Source: Gemmatimonadales bacterium | GTDB taxonomy: Bacteria > Gemmatimonadota > Glassbacteria > GWA2-58-10 | Direction: 5' to 3' | DNA length: 33,547 nucleotides | NCBI GenBank assembly: GCA_024278175.1 | Contig: JAJRTS010000101.1 | Span: forward strand, 89,950-123,496 | Shown here: positions 1 through 9,060 of the stretch, one piece after another | Layout: each line of letters opens with the position of its first letter | How positions within the stretch are numbered: the stretch's first letter is position 1 | Notes under the pieces: generated by a model | Seen by the model: the letters and a program-made list of their open reading frames with translations, nothing else | Told to the model about the DNA's origin: nothing | Databases searched by the model: none | Translations under genes and position numbers: made by a program

Positions 1-571
1 TGTCGGCCTGCTCAAACTTTCCGGCAACGAGGCCCTCGGGAGGCTCGCCCTCGCCATCGACCGCCACGGCCACTGGCTCCGCGCGGGCGGCGCTGGCCTG
101 AAGTCGGGAGAGCAGATCGGCTATCCTGCCGACTGAAGCAACCAGCAGAACCCGCTCGCGGGCCAGCGGGGCGAACAGGGAGAGGTCCAGCATCAACTGG
201 GCGGCGAAGCGCCAGGCAAGGCCGTAGACAGCACTGAGCAGGCAGAACATCAGCACGACAAACCGGCTGAAAGCGTAAGCCCGGAAATAGAACGGAAGGA
301 CAGTGACCAGCACGGTGAGGATCAGCACGGCCTTGAACAGGCCCAGGGCCGAGGGCACACGCTGTCGGCCGATCCCCAGCGCCCAGAGAATCGGGACGTA
401 CAGGATTACGATGGCGGCGGCGTAGAACAGGTAGGACCAGCCGTTGAAAAACGGCGGGATCGGGTACAACTCACCCCAGCGGAGCAGCACCGCCGAAAAA
501 AAAGCAGCCTCGGCGGCCGCTACGTCCGAGGCAACCCACAGCGGCCCCGGTTTCCTGCGTTCAACGTTCAA
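1..571 (-). CDS. N-terminal part of a polyprenyl-phosphate sugar-1-phosphate transferase (truncated by window edge)
   Basis: About 190 codons are visible; the C-terminal part lies outside the window. The reading frame begins at a TTG (569-571), five bases after an AGGGGTG ribosome-binding site and just downstream of an in-frame TGA (575-577). The visible protein has three or so hydrophobic segments (YLFYAAAIVILY, a long stretch ending TVLPFYF, then FVVLMFCLLSAVYGLAWR). An AFSR motif follows the second, and then comes a cytosolic Rossmann-like strand (ERVLLVASVGR). This is the arrangement of the N-terminal half of WbaP/WcaJ-type initiating transferases, which move a sugar-1-phosphate onto undecaprenyl phosphate to start a surface polysaccharide repeat. 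The catalytic bacterial sugar transferase domain is not visible, so the family is inferred from topology and the glycan-locus setting. Three tandem 7-mers (CGTTCAA-like, 558-578) overlap the start. Confidence 0.55.
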   Translation of the reverse strand, partial: MNVERRKPGPLWVASDVAAAEAAFFSAVLLRWGELYPIPPFFNGWSYLFYAAAIVILYVPILWALGIGRQRVPSALGLFKAVLILTVLVTVLPFYFRAYAFSRFVVLMFCLLSAVYGLAWRFAAQLMLDLSLFAPLARERVLLVASVGRIADLLSRLQASAARAEPVAVAVDGEGEPPEGLVAGKFEQAD

Positions 572-618
572 CGTTCACCCCTGAGTGTGGTGGTATCGGT
601 CGGCCAATCCGTCGGCTG

Positions 619-1338
619 TCAGATTCGGCCCATCAGCGCCTGCAGCTTGAGCCACCAGACCATCCAGACCGCTTCCTTGACGATCTTTTTGTCCATCTTG
701 GAGGTCCCGGAATGACGGTCGACAAAAATGATCGGGATTTCCCTGATCTTGAATCCCTTGCGATAAACCTTGAAACTGACCTCGATCTGGAACGAATAAC
801 CCTCGGACTGCACCTTGTCCAGATCAAGCGCTTCCAGCACCCGGCGGTGGAAACACTTGAACCCGCCGGTGGGGTCCTTGACCGGCAGACCGGTGATCAC
901 CCGGGTGTAGATGCTGGCCCCGTAGCTGAGCAGAAGGCGGCTCATCGGCCAGTTGACCACGTTGACCCCTTGCACGTAACGCGAGCCGATCACCAGATCG
1001 GCCTCCTTCGCGGCGGCCAGGAAATCGGGCAGATAACGCGGATCGTGGCTGAAATCGGCGTCCATCTCGAACACGAGCTCGTAATCGCGCTCCAGGGCCC
1101 AGCGGAAACCCGCCTTATAGGCGCTGCCCAGTCCCATCTTACCCTCGCGGTGCATCACGTGCACCCGTGGGTTTTGCGCCCGGACACCGTCCACCAGCTC
1201 CCCGGTGCCATCGGGCGAGTTGTCGTCGACAATCAGCATTTCCAGGCACTCGTCTTTCTCCAGCACCTGGCCGATCAGGTTTTCGATGTTCTCTTTTTCG
1301 TTGTATGTCGGGACAATCACCAGCGCCTTGCCGCTCAT
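619..1338 (-). CDS. Dolichol/polyprenol-phosphate mannose synthase-like GT2 glycosyltransferase
   Basis: A 239-residue single-domain GT-A enzyme without C-terminal membrane helices. It shows the opening VIVPTYNEKENIE, the nucleotide-binding DDNSPDGTG, the metal-binding DADFSHDP and the family block ending FVDRHSGTSKM. These match bacterial and archaeal Ppm1/DPM1 enzymes, which transfer mannose from GDP-mannose to a polyprenyl phosphate on the inner membrane face to give a lipid-linked donor for GT-C transferases. The length is usual for the family. It starts three bases after the stop of the flippase-like gene (1342), so the two are probably co-transcribed and translationally linked. The sugar is inferred from the family; glucose or another hexose is possible. 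The nearby gmd shows that GDP-mannose is used in this cell. Confidence 0.85.
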   Translation of the reverse strand: MSGKALVIVPTYNEKENIENLIGQVLEKDECLEMLIVDDNSPDGTGELVDGVRAQNPRVHVMHREGKMGLGSAYKAGFRWALERDYELVFEMDADFSHDPRYLPDFLAAAKEADLVIGSRYVQGVNVVNWPMSRLLLSYGASIYTRVITGLPVKDPTGGFKCFHRRVLEALDLDKVQSEGYSFQIEVSFKVYRKGFKIREIPIIFVDRHSGTSKMDKKIVKEAVWMVWWLKLQALMGRI

Positions 1339-1341
1339 CGC

Positions 1342-2295
1342 TCACTCCCTGGTACCTGTGTCCTGCTTGTTGTTCTTTTTTCCCGGCAATCCACCGGCTG
1401 CCAGCAATACCGCCACGGGAACCAATTCGGCCAGGGTCAGCCAGATCCGCGAAATCAGTGCCACCACCGTGGCGGCCACGCTGCCCAGACTGGCGGTGAG
1501 CAGTACGGTGAACATCCCCTCGCGCACGCCGATTCCGCCGGGTGCCACCACCACCAGAAAACCGATAATGTAGCCCACCGCGTAGATCCCGGTCGATTCC
1601 GTCCAGCTCAGTTCCACTCCCGGAATCAGCGAGCGGATGAACCAGTGGAAACAAAGGCCGTAGCCCAGCCATACCAGCACATTAAGGATAAACCATACCA
1701 GCAGATCACGGAAGCGAAGCCTGCTGCTGACCGGGGGTTTGCCCGCCAGCCGGGCGGCCAGGTCCAGCAGACGGTTCAACAGGCCCGGATGCAGGAACAC
1801 CAGCAGCAACGGGGCCGCCAGCCAGGTCCATTGCAGAAGGGATTCGAATCGTCCCGCCAGCGAGGCCGGGAACAGGGCCAGCCCAACCACCGAGCCGGCC
1901 AGCAGCAGCAGCACCTGGTTCAACACGCTGCTGGCCGCGGCATCCATCGCGCTCAGGCCCTCGGCCCGGGCCATCACGGCCATCCCGGCTATCTGCCAGA
2001 CCTTACCGGGAAGGTAGCGGCCCAGGTTAGAGATAAACCACACGTAAGCCGCGCGCCAGGGCCTGATACTCACCCCGCCGATCGCCAGCACCACCATCCG
2101 CCAGATCTGGGTGTTGACCAGAAAGATCAGCGAAATACCCAGCAGCGAAAGCACGAACGGCAACAGCCTCAGTTGCCAGTCAAGCTCACCGAGCTGGCGC
2201 CAGCCCAGCAGCAGGTTGTGATAAATCAGGTAATAACCGAGCACGAACAGAACCAGCGCCTGGCCCGCGCGCACGACCGTTTTTTTCCAGTTCAC
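1342..2295 (-). CDS. Flippase-like integral membrane protein (LPG synthase TM-domain / UPF0104 family)
   Basis: A 317-residue protein with about eight hydrophobic segments and the family block VAPGGIGVREGMF near residue 245. This domain is shared by the membrane part of MprF and by AglD-like proteins. It often sits beside dolichol-phosphate-mannose-type GT2 genes, as here, and is usually taken to handle lipid-linked sugars or phospholipids in the membrane. I place the start at the GTG of VNWKKTVVRAG, four bases after the stop of the upstream YfhO-type gene and preceded by AAGGA. The frame stays open a further 30 codons upstream, but that stretch is cysteine-rich and overlaps the end of the upstream gene in another frame, so it is unlikely to be translated. 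The substrate cannot be read from sequence. Confidence 0.75.
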   Translation of the reverse strand: MNWKKTVVRAGQALVLFVLGYYLIYHNLLLGWRQLGELDWQLRLLPFVLSLLGISLIFLVNTQIWRMVVLAIGGVSIRPWRAAYVWFISNLGRYLPGKVWQIAGMAVMARAEGLSAMDAAASSVLNQVLLLLAGSVVGLALFPASLAGRFESLLQWTWLAAPLLLVFLHPGLLNRLLDLAARLAGKPPVSSRLRFRDLLVWFILNVLVWLGYGLCFHWFIRSLIPGVELSWTESTGIYAVGYIIGFLVVVAPGGIGVREGMFTVLLTASLGSVAATVVALISRIWLTLAELVPVAVLLAAGGLPGKKNNKQDTGTRE

Positions 2296-2299
2296 GTCG

Positions 2300-4843
2300 C
2301 TACCAGTCCTTCCGGTACGTGTGCCGGAGGAGCACTCCGGCCAGCAGCAGCAGGGACAGCAGAGTGATCCGGCGGCCCCAGACAAACGGAGCCGAGTGGT
2401 AGCTCATTGTCACCTCGCGCTCTCCTGCGGGCACGTACACCGCCCTCATCGCCAGATTGGCGCGGTAAACCTTCGCCGGCTCTCCATCGACAGTGGCCCG
2501 CCAGAACGGGTGATAGCTCTCGGCGAAATAGAGCAGCGCGGGATTTTTACCGTTTACGTTCAGGCTGATCCGGTCAAAGCCGTGGTGGGTCGTCTCGATT
2601 GTACCGGGGTCACCACCGGGGCCGGGCAGCGATGAAGTGTCAAACTGCGGCGGCTCGTCCAGAATCAATGTGTTATCGAGATCGAACGACGGGTCGTTGA
2701 TCCGCTTGAGCACAGCGTCGTCGTCCTCGATCAACTCGAACGCCCCGAACAGACGGAAGCGCTCCCAGGCGCCGGGGTTGCGATAGAGTACCCGGCCCGT
2801 GCGCCCGTCTTCGACCACTTTTTCCAAAGTCGGGTACTCACGCTCGAAAAACGGTGTGAGCTGGCTCTTACGGAACATGATAAAGTCGGCGGCCATCAGG
2901 TTCCAGAAACGATTGTGGAGCGTGGCCGGCAGTTGAACCCGGGGATTACCCAGTTGTTCCTGCAGCGATTTCCAGAGCCGCGGATCACGGGCCAGGTTAC
3001 GCTGGGTGTGGGTGCCGTAGAGTTTCTCGAACCACTTGAGCCGCAGCGGCATGCTAGCGTTGACAGTTGGTATGCTGAAATAGAGCAGACTGTTGTCCCA
3101 GTAGTCGCGGTAACCCTCCGGGATAACCGGCGAGGGATAGAAATAGACCCTGTGCCTGGTCAGGTCCTGCTCTTGCATGTGCTCGACAATTTTATCCCGC
3201 GGGTAGGCACTGTTCACATCGGCCACACTGAGCCAGTTAATGTCCATCCGCATCAGATCGGCCCAGGCGAGCACCGCCAGCAACCCCACCAGCACGGCCA
3301 GCGGGATATAACGGGATTTCCAGAGCCAGACCAGCCCCACTATCACCGCCCCCACCACAGCGCTGAGCAGCGCCGCGCGGATAATCTGCGGGTAGTATTG
3401 GGTCAGGATCGGCAGGCGCGCCCGGGCTATCTGCTCGGGCATCATCGCGGCGAGCACACCGGGCATCGCGTCCTTGCCCCCGCCGAGCACCAGGAAAACG
3501 ACCCCCAGCGCCCCCAGGCAATAAAGCAGCACCTTGAAGCCACCGTTCACTTTTTCTATCCGCTTATCGTCCCTGCCGCCACCACCGCCGCTGAGCAGGT
3601 AGTCGATCCCATAGCCGGCCAGGGTAATCAGGCAGAACATGAACACAAAGAACATCTGGTTGGGCGCGCGGAAATCCTTTACCACCGGCAGCAGGTAGTA
3701 AGGCAGGCGGAAAAACGGTGTGTACCCGCCGAAATTCCAGAGCAGGGCCGCCACGCCCAGTCCGCTGAAAAACCAGACCTTGCGGTTGCGGCGCCGCACC
3801 AGGGCCACAGCGGCGAACATCAGCGGCAGCAGGCCCATGTACTCCGAGTGGCCCTTGAAACTCTCCGTGCACCAGTAGGCCGACGGCTCACCGGTGAACC
3901 CCGGCACCACCAGCCCGACAGCTTCCAGCGGGTGCATGGAAAAACTGGTGGCGTGTTCCCAGCCCTCGTAGCCCAGGCCCTGCCCAGCCTGACGGTGGGA
4001 AAACTTTTGGTTAGCCATCGTGGGCGCGAACTGCGCTGCCGAGAGCGAAACAGCCACGGCGAACCCCAGCGTGTAGAAAACTCCCAGGCGAATCACCGGC
4101 TTGACCGACTTGTCCTCGCGCCAGAGGACAACCAGCCGGTAGAGGGCGTAGGCGGAAACGGCCAGAGAGCTGAAGTACATCATCTGCATCATCGGCGAGA
4201 GGATTTGCAGCGCCACGGCCGCGCCCATCAGCAGGAACCAGATCAGCTTGCGACGGTTGAACCCGCGCTCGAGGAAGAAAAACACCAGCGGGGTGAGCAG
4301 GATCACGAACATCCGGCCGTCGTGGCCGCCCTGCAAAGCGCTGGCAACCCAGCCCGTTAACGTAAACATCACCGCGCAGAGCGCGGCGGCCACTTTGGAG
4401 AGGTTCAGTTCCCTGATCCAGAGGTAGCAGAACATACCGCCAAAGAGCGTCATCAACAGGAAAGTCCAGCCGATCGCCCGGTAGAGCGGCAGCAGGAAAT
4501 ACAGAATGCTCAGGGGGAAAAAAATCGGGCCGGGCAGGCTGCCCACATACGGGATCCCGCAGAAACTCAAGGGGTTCCAGAGCGGAAGCCCCTGGCCAGA
4601 GGCCAGCGCGTCGATCATGATCTTGCGCGTCTGCAGACCCTGGGTAACCATGTCCGATCCCATCAGGATCGCCTGGGAATCGAAAACGAACCTGCGGTAA
4701 TAAACTATCAGGGCCAGCAGCAGAAACCCGGCCAGCGCCCAGAACAGGCGGCTGCCCCGCTCGAGGTACTCCGGCAGGTTAAAGTCGGGCAACCTGGCCT
4801 GTGCTGTCGCTTCAGCGGACTTCTTCTTTTTTTTAGCGGCCAT
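2300..4843 (-). CDS. YfhO-family large integral membrane protein (putative GT-C-like)
   Basis: An 847-residue protein with a short lysine-rich N-terminus (MAAKKKKKS), about a dozen hydrophobic segments over residues 35-530, a soluble region of roughly 280 residues and one last membrane helix near the C-terminus. The stretch WNPLSFCGIPYVGS after the first extracytoplasmic loop, and YHPFWRATVDGEPA with a small beta domain before the last helix, are typical of the bacterial YfhO family (PF09586). Gram-positive YfhO is implicated in glycosylating lipoteichoic acid, but the activity of Gram-negative members is not settled. Its place directly upstream of a flippase-like protein and a prenyl-phosphate-mannose synthase suggests that it uses lipid-linked sugars on the outer face of the membrane. 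That role is inference. Confidence 0.75.
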   Translation of the reverse strand: MAAKKKKKSAEATAQARLPDFNLPEYLERGSRLFWALAGFLLLALIVYYRRFVFDSQAILMGSDMVTQGLQTRKIMIDALASGQGLPLWNPLSFCGIPYVGSLPGPIFFPLSILYFLLPLYRAIGWTFLLMTLFGGMFCYLWIRELNLSKVAAALCAVMFTLTGWVASALQGGHDGRMFVILLTPLVFFFLERGFNRRKLIWFLLMGAAVALQILSPMMQMMYFSSLAVSAYALYRLVVLWREDKSVKPVIRLGVFYTLGFAVAVSLSAAQFAPTMANQKFSHRQAGQGLGYEGWEHATSFSMHPLEAVGLVVPGFTGEPSAYWCTESFKGHSEYMGLLPLMFAAVALVRRRNRKVWFFSGLGVAALLWNFGGYTPFFRLPYYLLPVVKDFRAPNQMFFVFMFCLITLAGYGIDYLLSGGGGGRDDKRIEKVNGGFKVLLYCLGALGVVFLVLGGGKDAMPGVLAAMMPEQIARARLPILTQYYPQIIRAALLSAVVGAVIVGLVWLWKSRYIPLAVLVGLLAVLAWADLMRMDINWLSVADVNSAYPRDKIVEHMQEQDLTRHRVYFYPSPVIPEGYRDYWDNSLLYFSIPTVNASMPLRLKWFEKLYGTHTQRNLARDPRLWKSLQEQLGNPRVQLPATLHNRFWNLMAADFIMFRKSQLTPFFEREYPTLEKVVEDGRTGRVLYRNPGAWERFRLFGAFELIEDDDAVLKRINDPSFDLDNTLILDEPPQFDTSSLPGPGGDPGTIETTHHGFDRISLNVNGKNPALLYFAESYHPFWRATVDGEPAKVYRANLAMRAVYVPAGEREVTMSYHSAPFVWGRRITLLSLLLLAGVLLRHTYRKDW

Positions 4844-4877
4844 CGGTTCGGCTCCCGGTCAATTATCGATGCTTTAG

Positions 4878-5082
4878 AAGCGTGTTGAAAATACGAAGAA
4901 TGGGAATAAGGGTCGTCCGGGGCCGTTGCTCGTCATGCCGGCCGAAAGCTGGTGTGAGCAATCTAACTGCTAGAAATAAAATGAATGGCAGAACCGGTAA
5001 AAAACGGCTTGGCTTGCCCTTGGCAACCCGCCCAAACAAAATTTTTCATTTCAAAGGCGTTGAATATCTTTATTCCAACGCC
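4878..5082 (-). repeat. Copy A of a ~205-bp structured inverted repeat
   Basis: Read on the minus strand, this stretch aligns along its whole length with 9831-10037 on the plus strand, roughly three quarters identical by eye. It opens with a hairpin (GGCGTTGGA ... TTCAACGCC, 9-nt loop, one mismatch). An AT-rich stretch, the conserved GCCAAGGGCAAGCCAAGCCGTT and the conserved core CCAGCTTTCGGCCGGCAT follow, and it ends AACACGCTT. GCCGTT and AACGGC can pair, as can GGGTTGCC with GGACGACCC apart from one A-C mismatch and one G-T wobble. The 5' hairpin contains the last codons and stop of gmd, and the other end lies 34 bp before the YfhO-type start. It is not recognised as a known element. Confidence 0.8.
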
Positions 5083-6065
5083 CCCTCAGACTGCTTCTCC
5101 AGCAGGGCCATGTCGTTGTCCACCATCTCGCACACCAGCTCGCCGAACGACACGCCGTAGTCCCAACCCAGCTCCTCGCGCGCCCTGGAGGCGTCGCCCA
5201 CCAGCAGCTCTACCTCCGCCGGGCGGTAGAACTGGTCGTCGATCTTCACATATTTTTCCCAGTCCAGGCCCACATGGCCGAACGCCCTGGCAACAAACTC
5301 GCGCACGGACCAGGTCTTGCCGGTGGCGATCACAAAATCATCCGGCTGCTCGCGCTGAAGCATCAGCCACATAGCGCGCACGTACTCACGGGCGTGGCCC
5401 CAGTCGCGCTTGGCGTCCAGGTTGCCCAGGCGGACCTCGTCGGCCAGGCCCAGCTTGATCCGGGCCACGTGACGGGTGATCTTGCGGGTGACGAACTCGT
5501 AGCCGCGGCGCGGGGATTCGTGGTTGAACAGGATGCCGGTGGAGCCGTGGATGTTGTAGGCGTCGCGGTAATTGCGGGTCAGGTCGAAACCGACCACCTT
5601 GGTGATCCCGTAGGGCGAGCGCGGATAGAACTGCGTCTCTTCCGTTTGCGGCACCTGGCGCACCTTGCCGAACATCTCGCTGCTGCCGGCGAAATAGAAG
5701 CGGCAGCCGGGGGCGTTCTCCCGGATCGATTCGAGCATGAAATGGGTGCCGTTGATATTGGTGTTAAACGTGCTGAACGCGTCCTCGAACGAGTAGCTGA
5801 CAAAGCTCTGGGCCGCCAGATGGTAGCACTCGTTGGGCCGGACGGCGCCGACCGCGTTGAGCAGGCTGGGGTAGCTTTCCAGCGAGGCCGAGTGCAGTTC
5901 GATATCGTCCAGGATATGGCTGATCCTGTGCATGCGATGTTCGGGGTCCTCCAGCGCCACCCGCCGGACGATTCCGTGGACCTCGTAGTCTTTCTCCAGC
6001 AGGAGCTCGGCCAGATAGCTGCCGTCCTGCCCGGTGATGCCGGTAATCAAAGCTTTACGTTTCAT
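5070..6065 (-). CDS. gmd: GDP-mannose 4,6-dehydratase
   Basis: A 331-residue extended short-chain dehydrogenase that converts GDP-mannose to GDP-4-keto-6-deoxymannose, the precursor of GDP-fucose, GDP-rhamnose and GDP-perosamine. Visible features are the NAD(P)-binding TGITGQDGSYL (8-18), the active-site SSEMFG with Glu130, the catalytic pair Tyr152/Lys156 (YGITK) and the GMD signature NHESPRRG...FVTRKIT (181-197). It is slightly shorter than usual (about 340-370 residues). The ATG has AGGA eight bases upstream. No reductase or epimerase for the next step is visible, so the final sugar is unknown. The last four codons and the TAA fall inside the terminal hairpin of repeat copy A, so the C-terminus may have been replaced by repeat sequence. 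Confidence 0.95.
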   Translation of the reverse strand: MKRKALITGITGQDGSYLAELLLEKDYEVHGIVRRVALEDPEHRMHRISHILDDIELHSASLESYPSLLNAVGAVRPNECYHLAAQSFVSYSFEDAFSTFNTNINGTHFMLESIRENAPGCRFYFAGSSEMFGKVRQVPQTEETQFYPRSPYGITKVVGFDLTRNYRDAYNIHGSTGILFNHESPRRGYEFVTRKITRHVARIKLGLADEVRLGNLDAKRDWGHAREYVRAMWLMLQREQPDDFVIATGKTWSVREFVARAFGHVGLDWEKYVKIDDQFYRPAEVELLVGDASRAREELGWDYGVSFGELVCEMVDNDMALLEKQSEGALE

Positions 6066-6187
6066 TTATTGTTCCTCGATTTCGCAATGAACTCTCCCGG
6101 CGACAAGCCGCGAGGAATGCTATCGATCAAATTCTTATCACGCTACCCTGCTAAAATAGTTAAACCGTTCGTAAGGTAAAGACTTAT

Positions 6188-7390
6188 TTACCCCGCGCTG
6201 CGCACAAGGCGGCCGTAAATATTCAGCCACTGAGCCGTAAGACGGTCCCAGTCGAAATACTCCGTAACGTAATCGTATCCCTGCTCACCGAGGCGCAAGG
6301 CAAGCTCGCGGTCGGTCAAAACACGGGAAATGGCCCCGGCCAGCGCCTGCGTGTCTTTCTCCGGTACGGCCAGACCGGTACGCCCATCCTTGAGGATATC
6401 GACAATCCCGCCGACACCGCTGGCTACAACCGGCTTGCGGTAGCTGAGCGCCTCGATCAGCACCACGCCCAGGCCCTCGGTATCGCCCCGCGAGTCGATT
6501 ATGGCCGGCAGGACGAAACAATCGCAGTCGCGGTAGCACCGGGCCAGACGCTCATCGCTCACCCGGCCCAGCATGTTGACCCGCTCGCGCATCGACAGCG
6601 CGTCCACCAGCGCGCCCAGCCTCTCCTGCTCGGGTCCGCCGCCCACGATATCGAGCGCCACCGGGAACGGCAGATCGAGCTCACGGATTGCGCGGATCAG
6701 GTAGGCCACGCCCTTGCGCTCCACCAGCCGGCCGACAAACAGCACCCGGCGGGTGCGCTCCGAGCCCTCGGGCAGCGGCTCGACCTCCCTGGGGGGCGGC
6801 ACCGGCGAACCGTAGGGCACTATCTCCACCTCGGCGCCCGGAGCCACCTCTTGCATCAGATCGCGGGTGTGGGTGCTGATCGCCACCACCAGGTCGCTGA
6901 TCCGGGCGGTCCAGCGCAGGAACGGGATAAACGCGCGCATCCGGTTCATCACCCACATCAACTCCACGCCGTAGAACTGGTTAATCAGCGGCGCTTTGGC
7001 CCAGCGCGCGGCGAAATAACCGAAAATCGCCAGCGGAAACGGCCAGTGGACGTGTATCAAGTCGTACTTTTTCGCCTTCAGCACGCGGCGCAACCCGAAT
7101 ATTCCGCCCAGGATGTAAAACGGGACCAGCAGCAGCACCAGCTTGTTGGCCTTGATCTGATCGGGGATGGTCCTGTCGTGGGAAAGCATTTCGAGCTTGC
7201 GCGGGAGGTAACGAAAACGCCGCACCGGGGTGCCCTCGACCTCGTGGTCGCCCTGCCCGTGCCAGGCGGAAGTGTAAACGTCCACATTCACACCCCGCCG
7301 GCGAAGTTGCGCTATCGTTTCGACCATCCACGGATTGATCACATCGGCGGGGCCGCGCTTGTAGGAGGTGACGATATACAGAACGTTCAC
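6188..7390 (-). CDS. GT4-family glycosyltransferase
   Basis: A 400-residue GT-B enzyme. The N-terminal domain begins MNVLYIVTSYKRG and contains YDLIHVHWPFP. The C-terminal domain carries VLFVGRLVERKGV near residue 220 and the retaining-transferase E-x7-E motif EGLGVVLIE, followed by GVGGIVDIL and GRTGLAV. It would add a sugar from a nucleotide donor to a lipid-linked acceptor on the cytoplasmic side. Donor and acceptor are not predictable, although GDP-mannose or its deoxy derivative is reasonable beside gmd. The GTG start overlaps the TGA of the upstream membrane transferase (GTGA), showing translational coupling. A 122-bp gap separates it from gmd downstream. Confidence 0.85.
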   Translation of the reverse strand: MNVLYIVTSYKRGPADVINPWMVETIAQLRRRGVNVDVYTSAWHGQGDHEVEGTPVRRFRYLPRKLEMLSHDRTIPDQIKANKLVLLLVPFYILGGIFGLRRVLKAKKYDLIHVHWPFPLAIFGYFAARWAKAPLINQFYGVELMWVMNRMRAFIPFLRWTARISDLVVAISTHTRDLMQEVAPGAEVEIVPYGSPVPPPREVEPLPEGSERTRRVLFVGRLVERKGVAYLIRAIRELDLPFPVALDIVGGGPEQERLGALVDALSMRERVNMLGRVSDERLARCYRDCDCFVLPAIIDSRGDTEGLGVVLIEALSYRKPVVASGVGGIVDILKDGRTGLAVPEKDTQALAGAISRVLTDRELALRLGEQGYDYVTEYFDWDRLTAQWLNIYGRLVRSAG

Positions 7391-9012
7391 TTAAGCACCT
7401 CGGCCACTTTCACGTAGCGTTCGTTATAAACCAATTTGAAACTCTCGGGCTGTTTCTGCAGCGCCGGCACCAGATAGCGGCCCGTGGTTCCGCTGACCGC
7501 GTCGATCACCACGTAATCGGTCCGCAGCACCACCGCCAGCACGGAGTCGGCATCCAGGGAGTAGGGGTAGTTCAGCACCTTGCGTCCGCTCAGGTAATGA
7601 AACAGACGCGGTTTGCGCACGGTAACCACCGCATCCTCATCCGTATTTTCACGCACCCAGTCGGCACTCTCGAAAAACTGGCGGAAATTGACCCCATAAC
7701 CGGCGTAGCGGTCGCCGGCCGTATAGCGGGCAAGCAAATGCAGGTTGGTCCTCAGGACGGGCAACTGGGAAAGCAGGCTCCCGGCCGCGAACACGATCAA
7801 CGTCATTGCGGCGACCCGGCCGCGCCCGGGCTGCGTTAATCCGGCCAGAGCGGCGAGGGCAAGTACCGATTCGGCGATATATAGCAGAAACAGCGGTATT
7901 ACCGCCATGATAAAACGAATGTCACTCCAGACGCTGGGCCAGACCAGCACCACACCCAGGGTAGCGAGCACGTAAAAATCCACAACCCCCCGTCGGCGCA
8001 CCAGGCCCAGGCCCAACCCCATCAAAACAAGCAGCGAGAGTAAACCCGCCAGCAACACAACGCTTTTTCCCGAACCGGCGAGCACCTCGGTGCGCAAAAG
8101 AACCCGAGCCTGTTGTCCGAGAAAATAGATCCTAGCATTATCCCTCACCCGTGCGGCCAGATCCGCGGGCCCCATCATGCCCAGGTGCGGGCGATACGGA
8201 TTTTTCATCAGTAACTGCTGCTCGTAGGAGATGGCCTGGTCGCCCTGGACAGTGTTGTTGCGCACAATCCACGGCCCCAGCATCGCGGCGGTTATCAGGG
8301 TAAAAAGGGCCGCCGCGCGCCAGCGGCGGCCCAGCAGCAACGAGGCGATAACGCCCAGCGGCAGGGCGATCCCGGCCGTGCGGATCAGCACGGTCAGCGA
8401 GGAGCAGACAGCACCGCCGGCGAAAAGCGCGATCCGCCCCGGCCGATGTGTTTGCTCGCGCTCACGGATCATCAGATAAATCGCAAGCAGGCTGAAAAAC
8501 AGAAACGGCGACTCGCTGAGAATCCAGTGCGAATACTCAATCAGCACCGGATTAACCGCCACCGCAGCTATTAAAGCCACCCAAACCAGCGGCGGGACCA
8601 TCCTGCGGGTCAGCAGAGCGAACAGCAGCACAGAGCCGGCGGAAAACGCGACCGAGTACATCTTGAACAGAATCACGCTGCGCCCGAAAAGAGCCAACAG
8701 CGGCGCCAGCAGCAGCGGAAAGCCGAACGGATAATTGACGTGAGCCAGCGGCGGGCCCGGATTCATCCCCAGTGAATACCCGTCGCCGGCGCGCAGGATC
8801 GATTCCGCCAGCAGGATATAGGCAGCGTTGTCGCCACCGGTATGCAGTTTGGGATCGAACATGGCCAGGCAGAGCAGGAGATGGATCCCCACCACCACGG
8901 CGATAATCCAGGCTGCGCCGCGGACGATTTTCCCGGTGATTTCCGGCGCAACGGTCCCGGAGCGCGCAGTGGAGCGCTGACCGGAGGTTTTCTTTCGGTG
9001 CCGTGTGCTCAA
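7387..9012 (-). CDS. GT-C-type membrane glycosyltransferase (ArnT/PMT-like)
   Basis: A 541-residue protein with one N-terminal helix, then an extracytoplasmic loop containing an acidic motif (TGGDNAAY, Asp61), about ten more hydrophobic segments up to residue 410 and a soluble C-terminal part. The acidic first loop followed by GFPLLLAPLLALFGRS is characteristic of GT39/GT83-like enzymes, which transfer sugars from polyprenyl-phosphate donors on the periplasmic face. Prenyl-phosphate-sugar synthases are encoded nearby (619-1338, 9061-9795). The best start is a TTG (9012) with AGG seven bases upstream; the hydrophilic basic N-terminus before the first helix fits this. The stop overlaps the next GT4 gene. 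The acceptor is unknown. Confidence 0.7.
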   Translation of the reverse strand: MSTRHRKKTSGQRSTARSGTVAPEITGKIVRGAAWIIAVVVGIHLLLCLAMFDPKLHTGGDNAAYILLAESILRAGDGYSLGMNPGPPLAHVNYPFGFPLLLAPLLALFGRSVILFKMYSVAFSAGSVLLFALLTRRMVPPLVWVALIAAVAVNPVLIEYSHWILSESPFLFFSLLAIYLMIREREQTHRPGRIALFAGGAVCSSLTVLIRTAGIALPLGVIASLLLGRRWRAAALFTLITAAMLGPWIVRNNTVQGDQAISYEQQLLMKNPYRPHLGMMGPADLAARVRDNARIYFLGQQARVLLRTEVLAGSGKSVVLLAGLLSLLVLMGLGLGLVRRRGVVDFYVLATLGVVLVWPSVWSDIRFIMAVIPLFLLYIAESVLALAALAGLTQPGRGRVAAMTLIVFAAGSLLSQLPVLRTNLHLLARYTAGDRYAGYGVNFRQFFESADWVRENTDEDAVVTVRKPRLFHYLSGRKVLNYPYSLDADSVLAVVLRTDYVVIDAVSGTTGRYLVPALQKQPESFKLVYNERYVKVAEVLK

Positions 9013-9060
9013 TAGCCAACCTGCTGGAGATGATTCGGCAAAAGCGTCAACGGAAAGGGA

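Noticed and set aside
558-578. CRISPR-like or tandem repeat (three CGTTCAA-type 7-mers)
   Set aside because: There are only three units with no spacers, overlapping a gene start; it is too short to be an array. Its likeness to the repeat hairpin (ACGTTCAACG) is probably chance.
712-2367. Long plus-strand open frame of 551 codons
   Set aside because: It is antisense to the well-supported GT2 and flippase-like genes, is rich in His, Gln and Arg and resembles no family; such shadows are expected in GC-rich DNA.
2915-4360. Plus-strand open frame of 481 codons
   Set aside because: It lies wholly antisense to the YfhO-family gene and has the His/Gln/Arg-rich composition of a shadow frame.
4878-5082. 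JUMPstart/ops element or a known transposon end
   Set aside because: No GGCGGTAG ops core is present in either copy, and no transposase is encoded within or near them.
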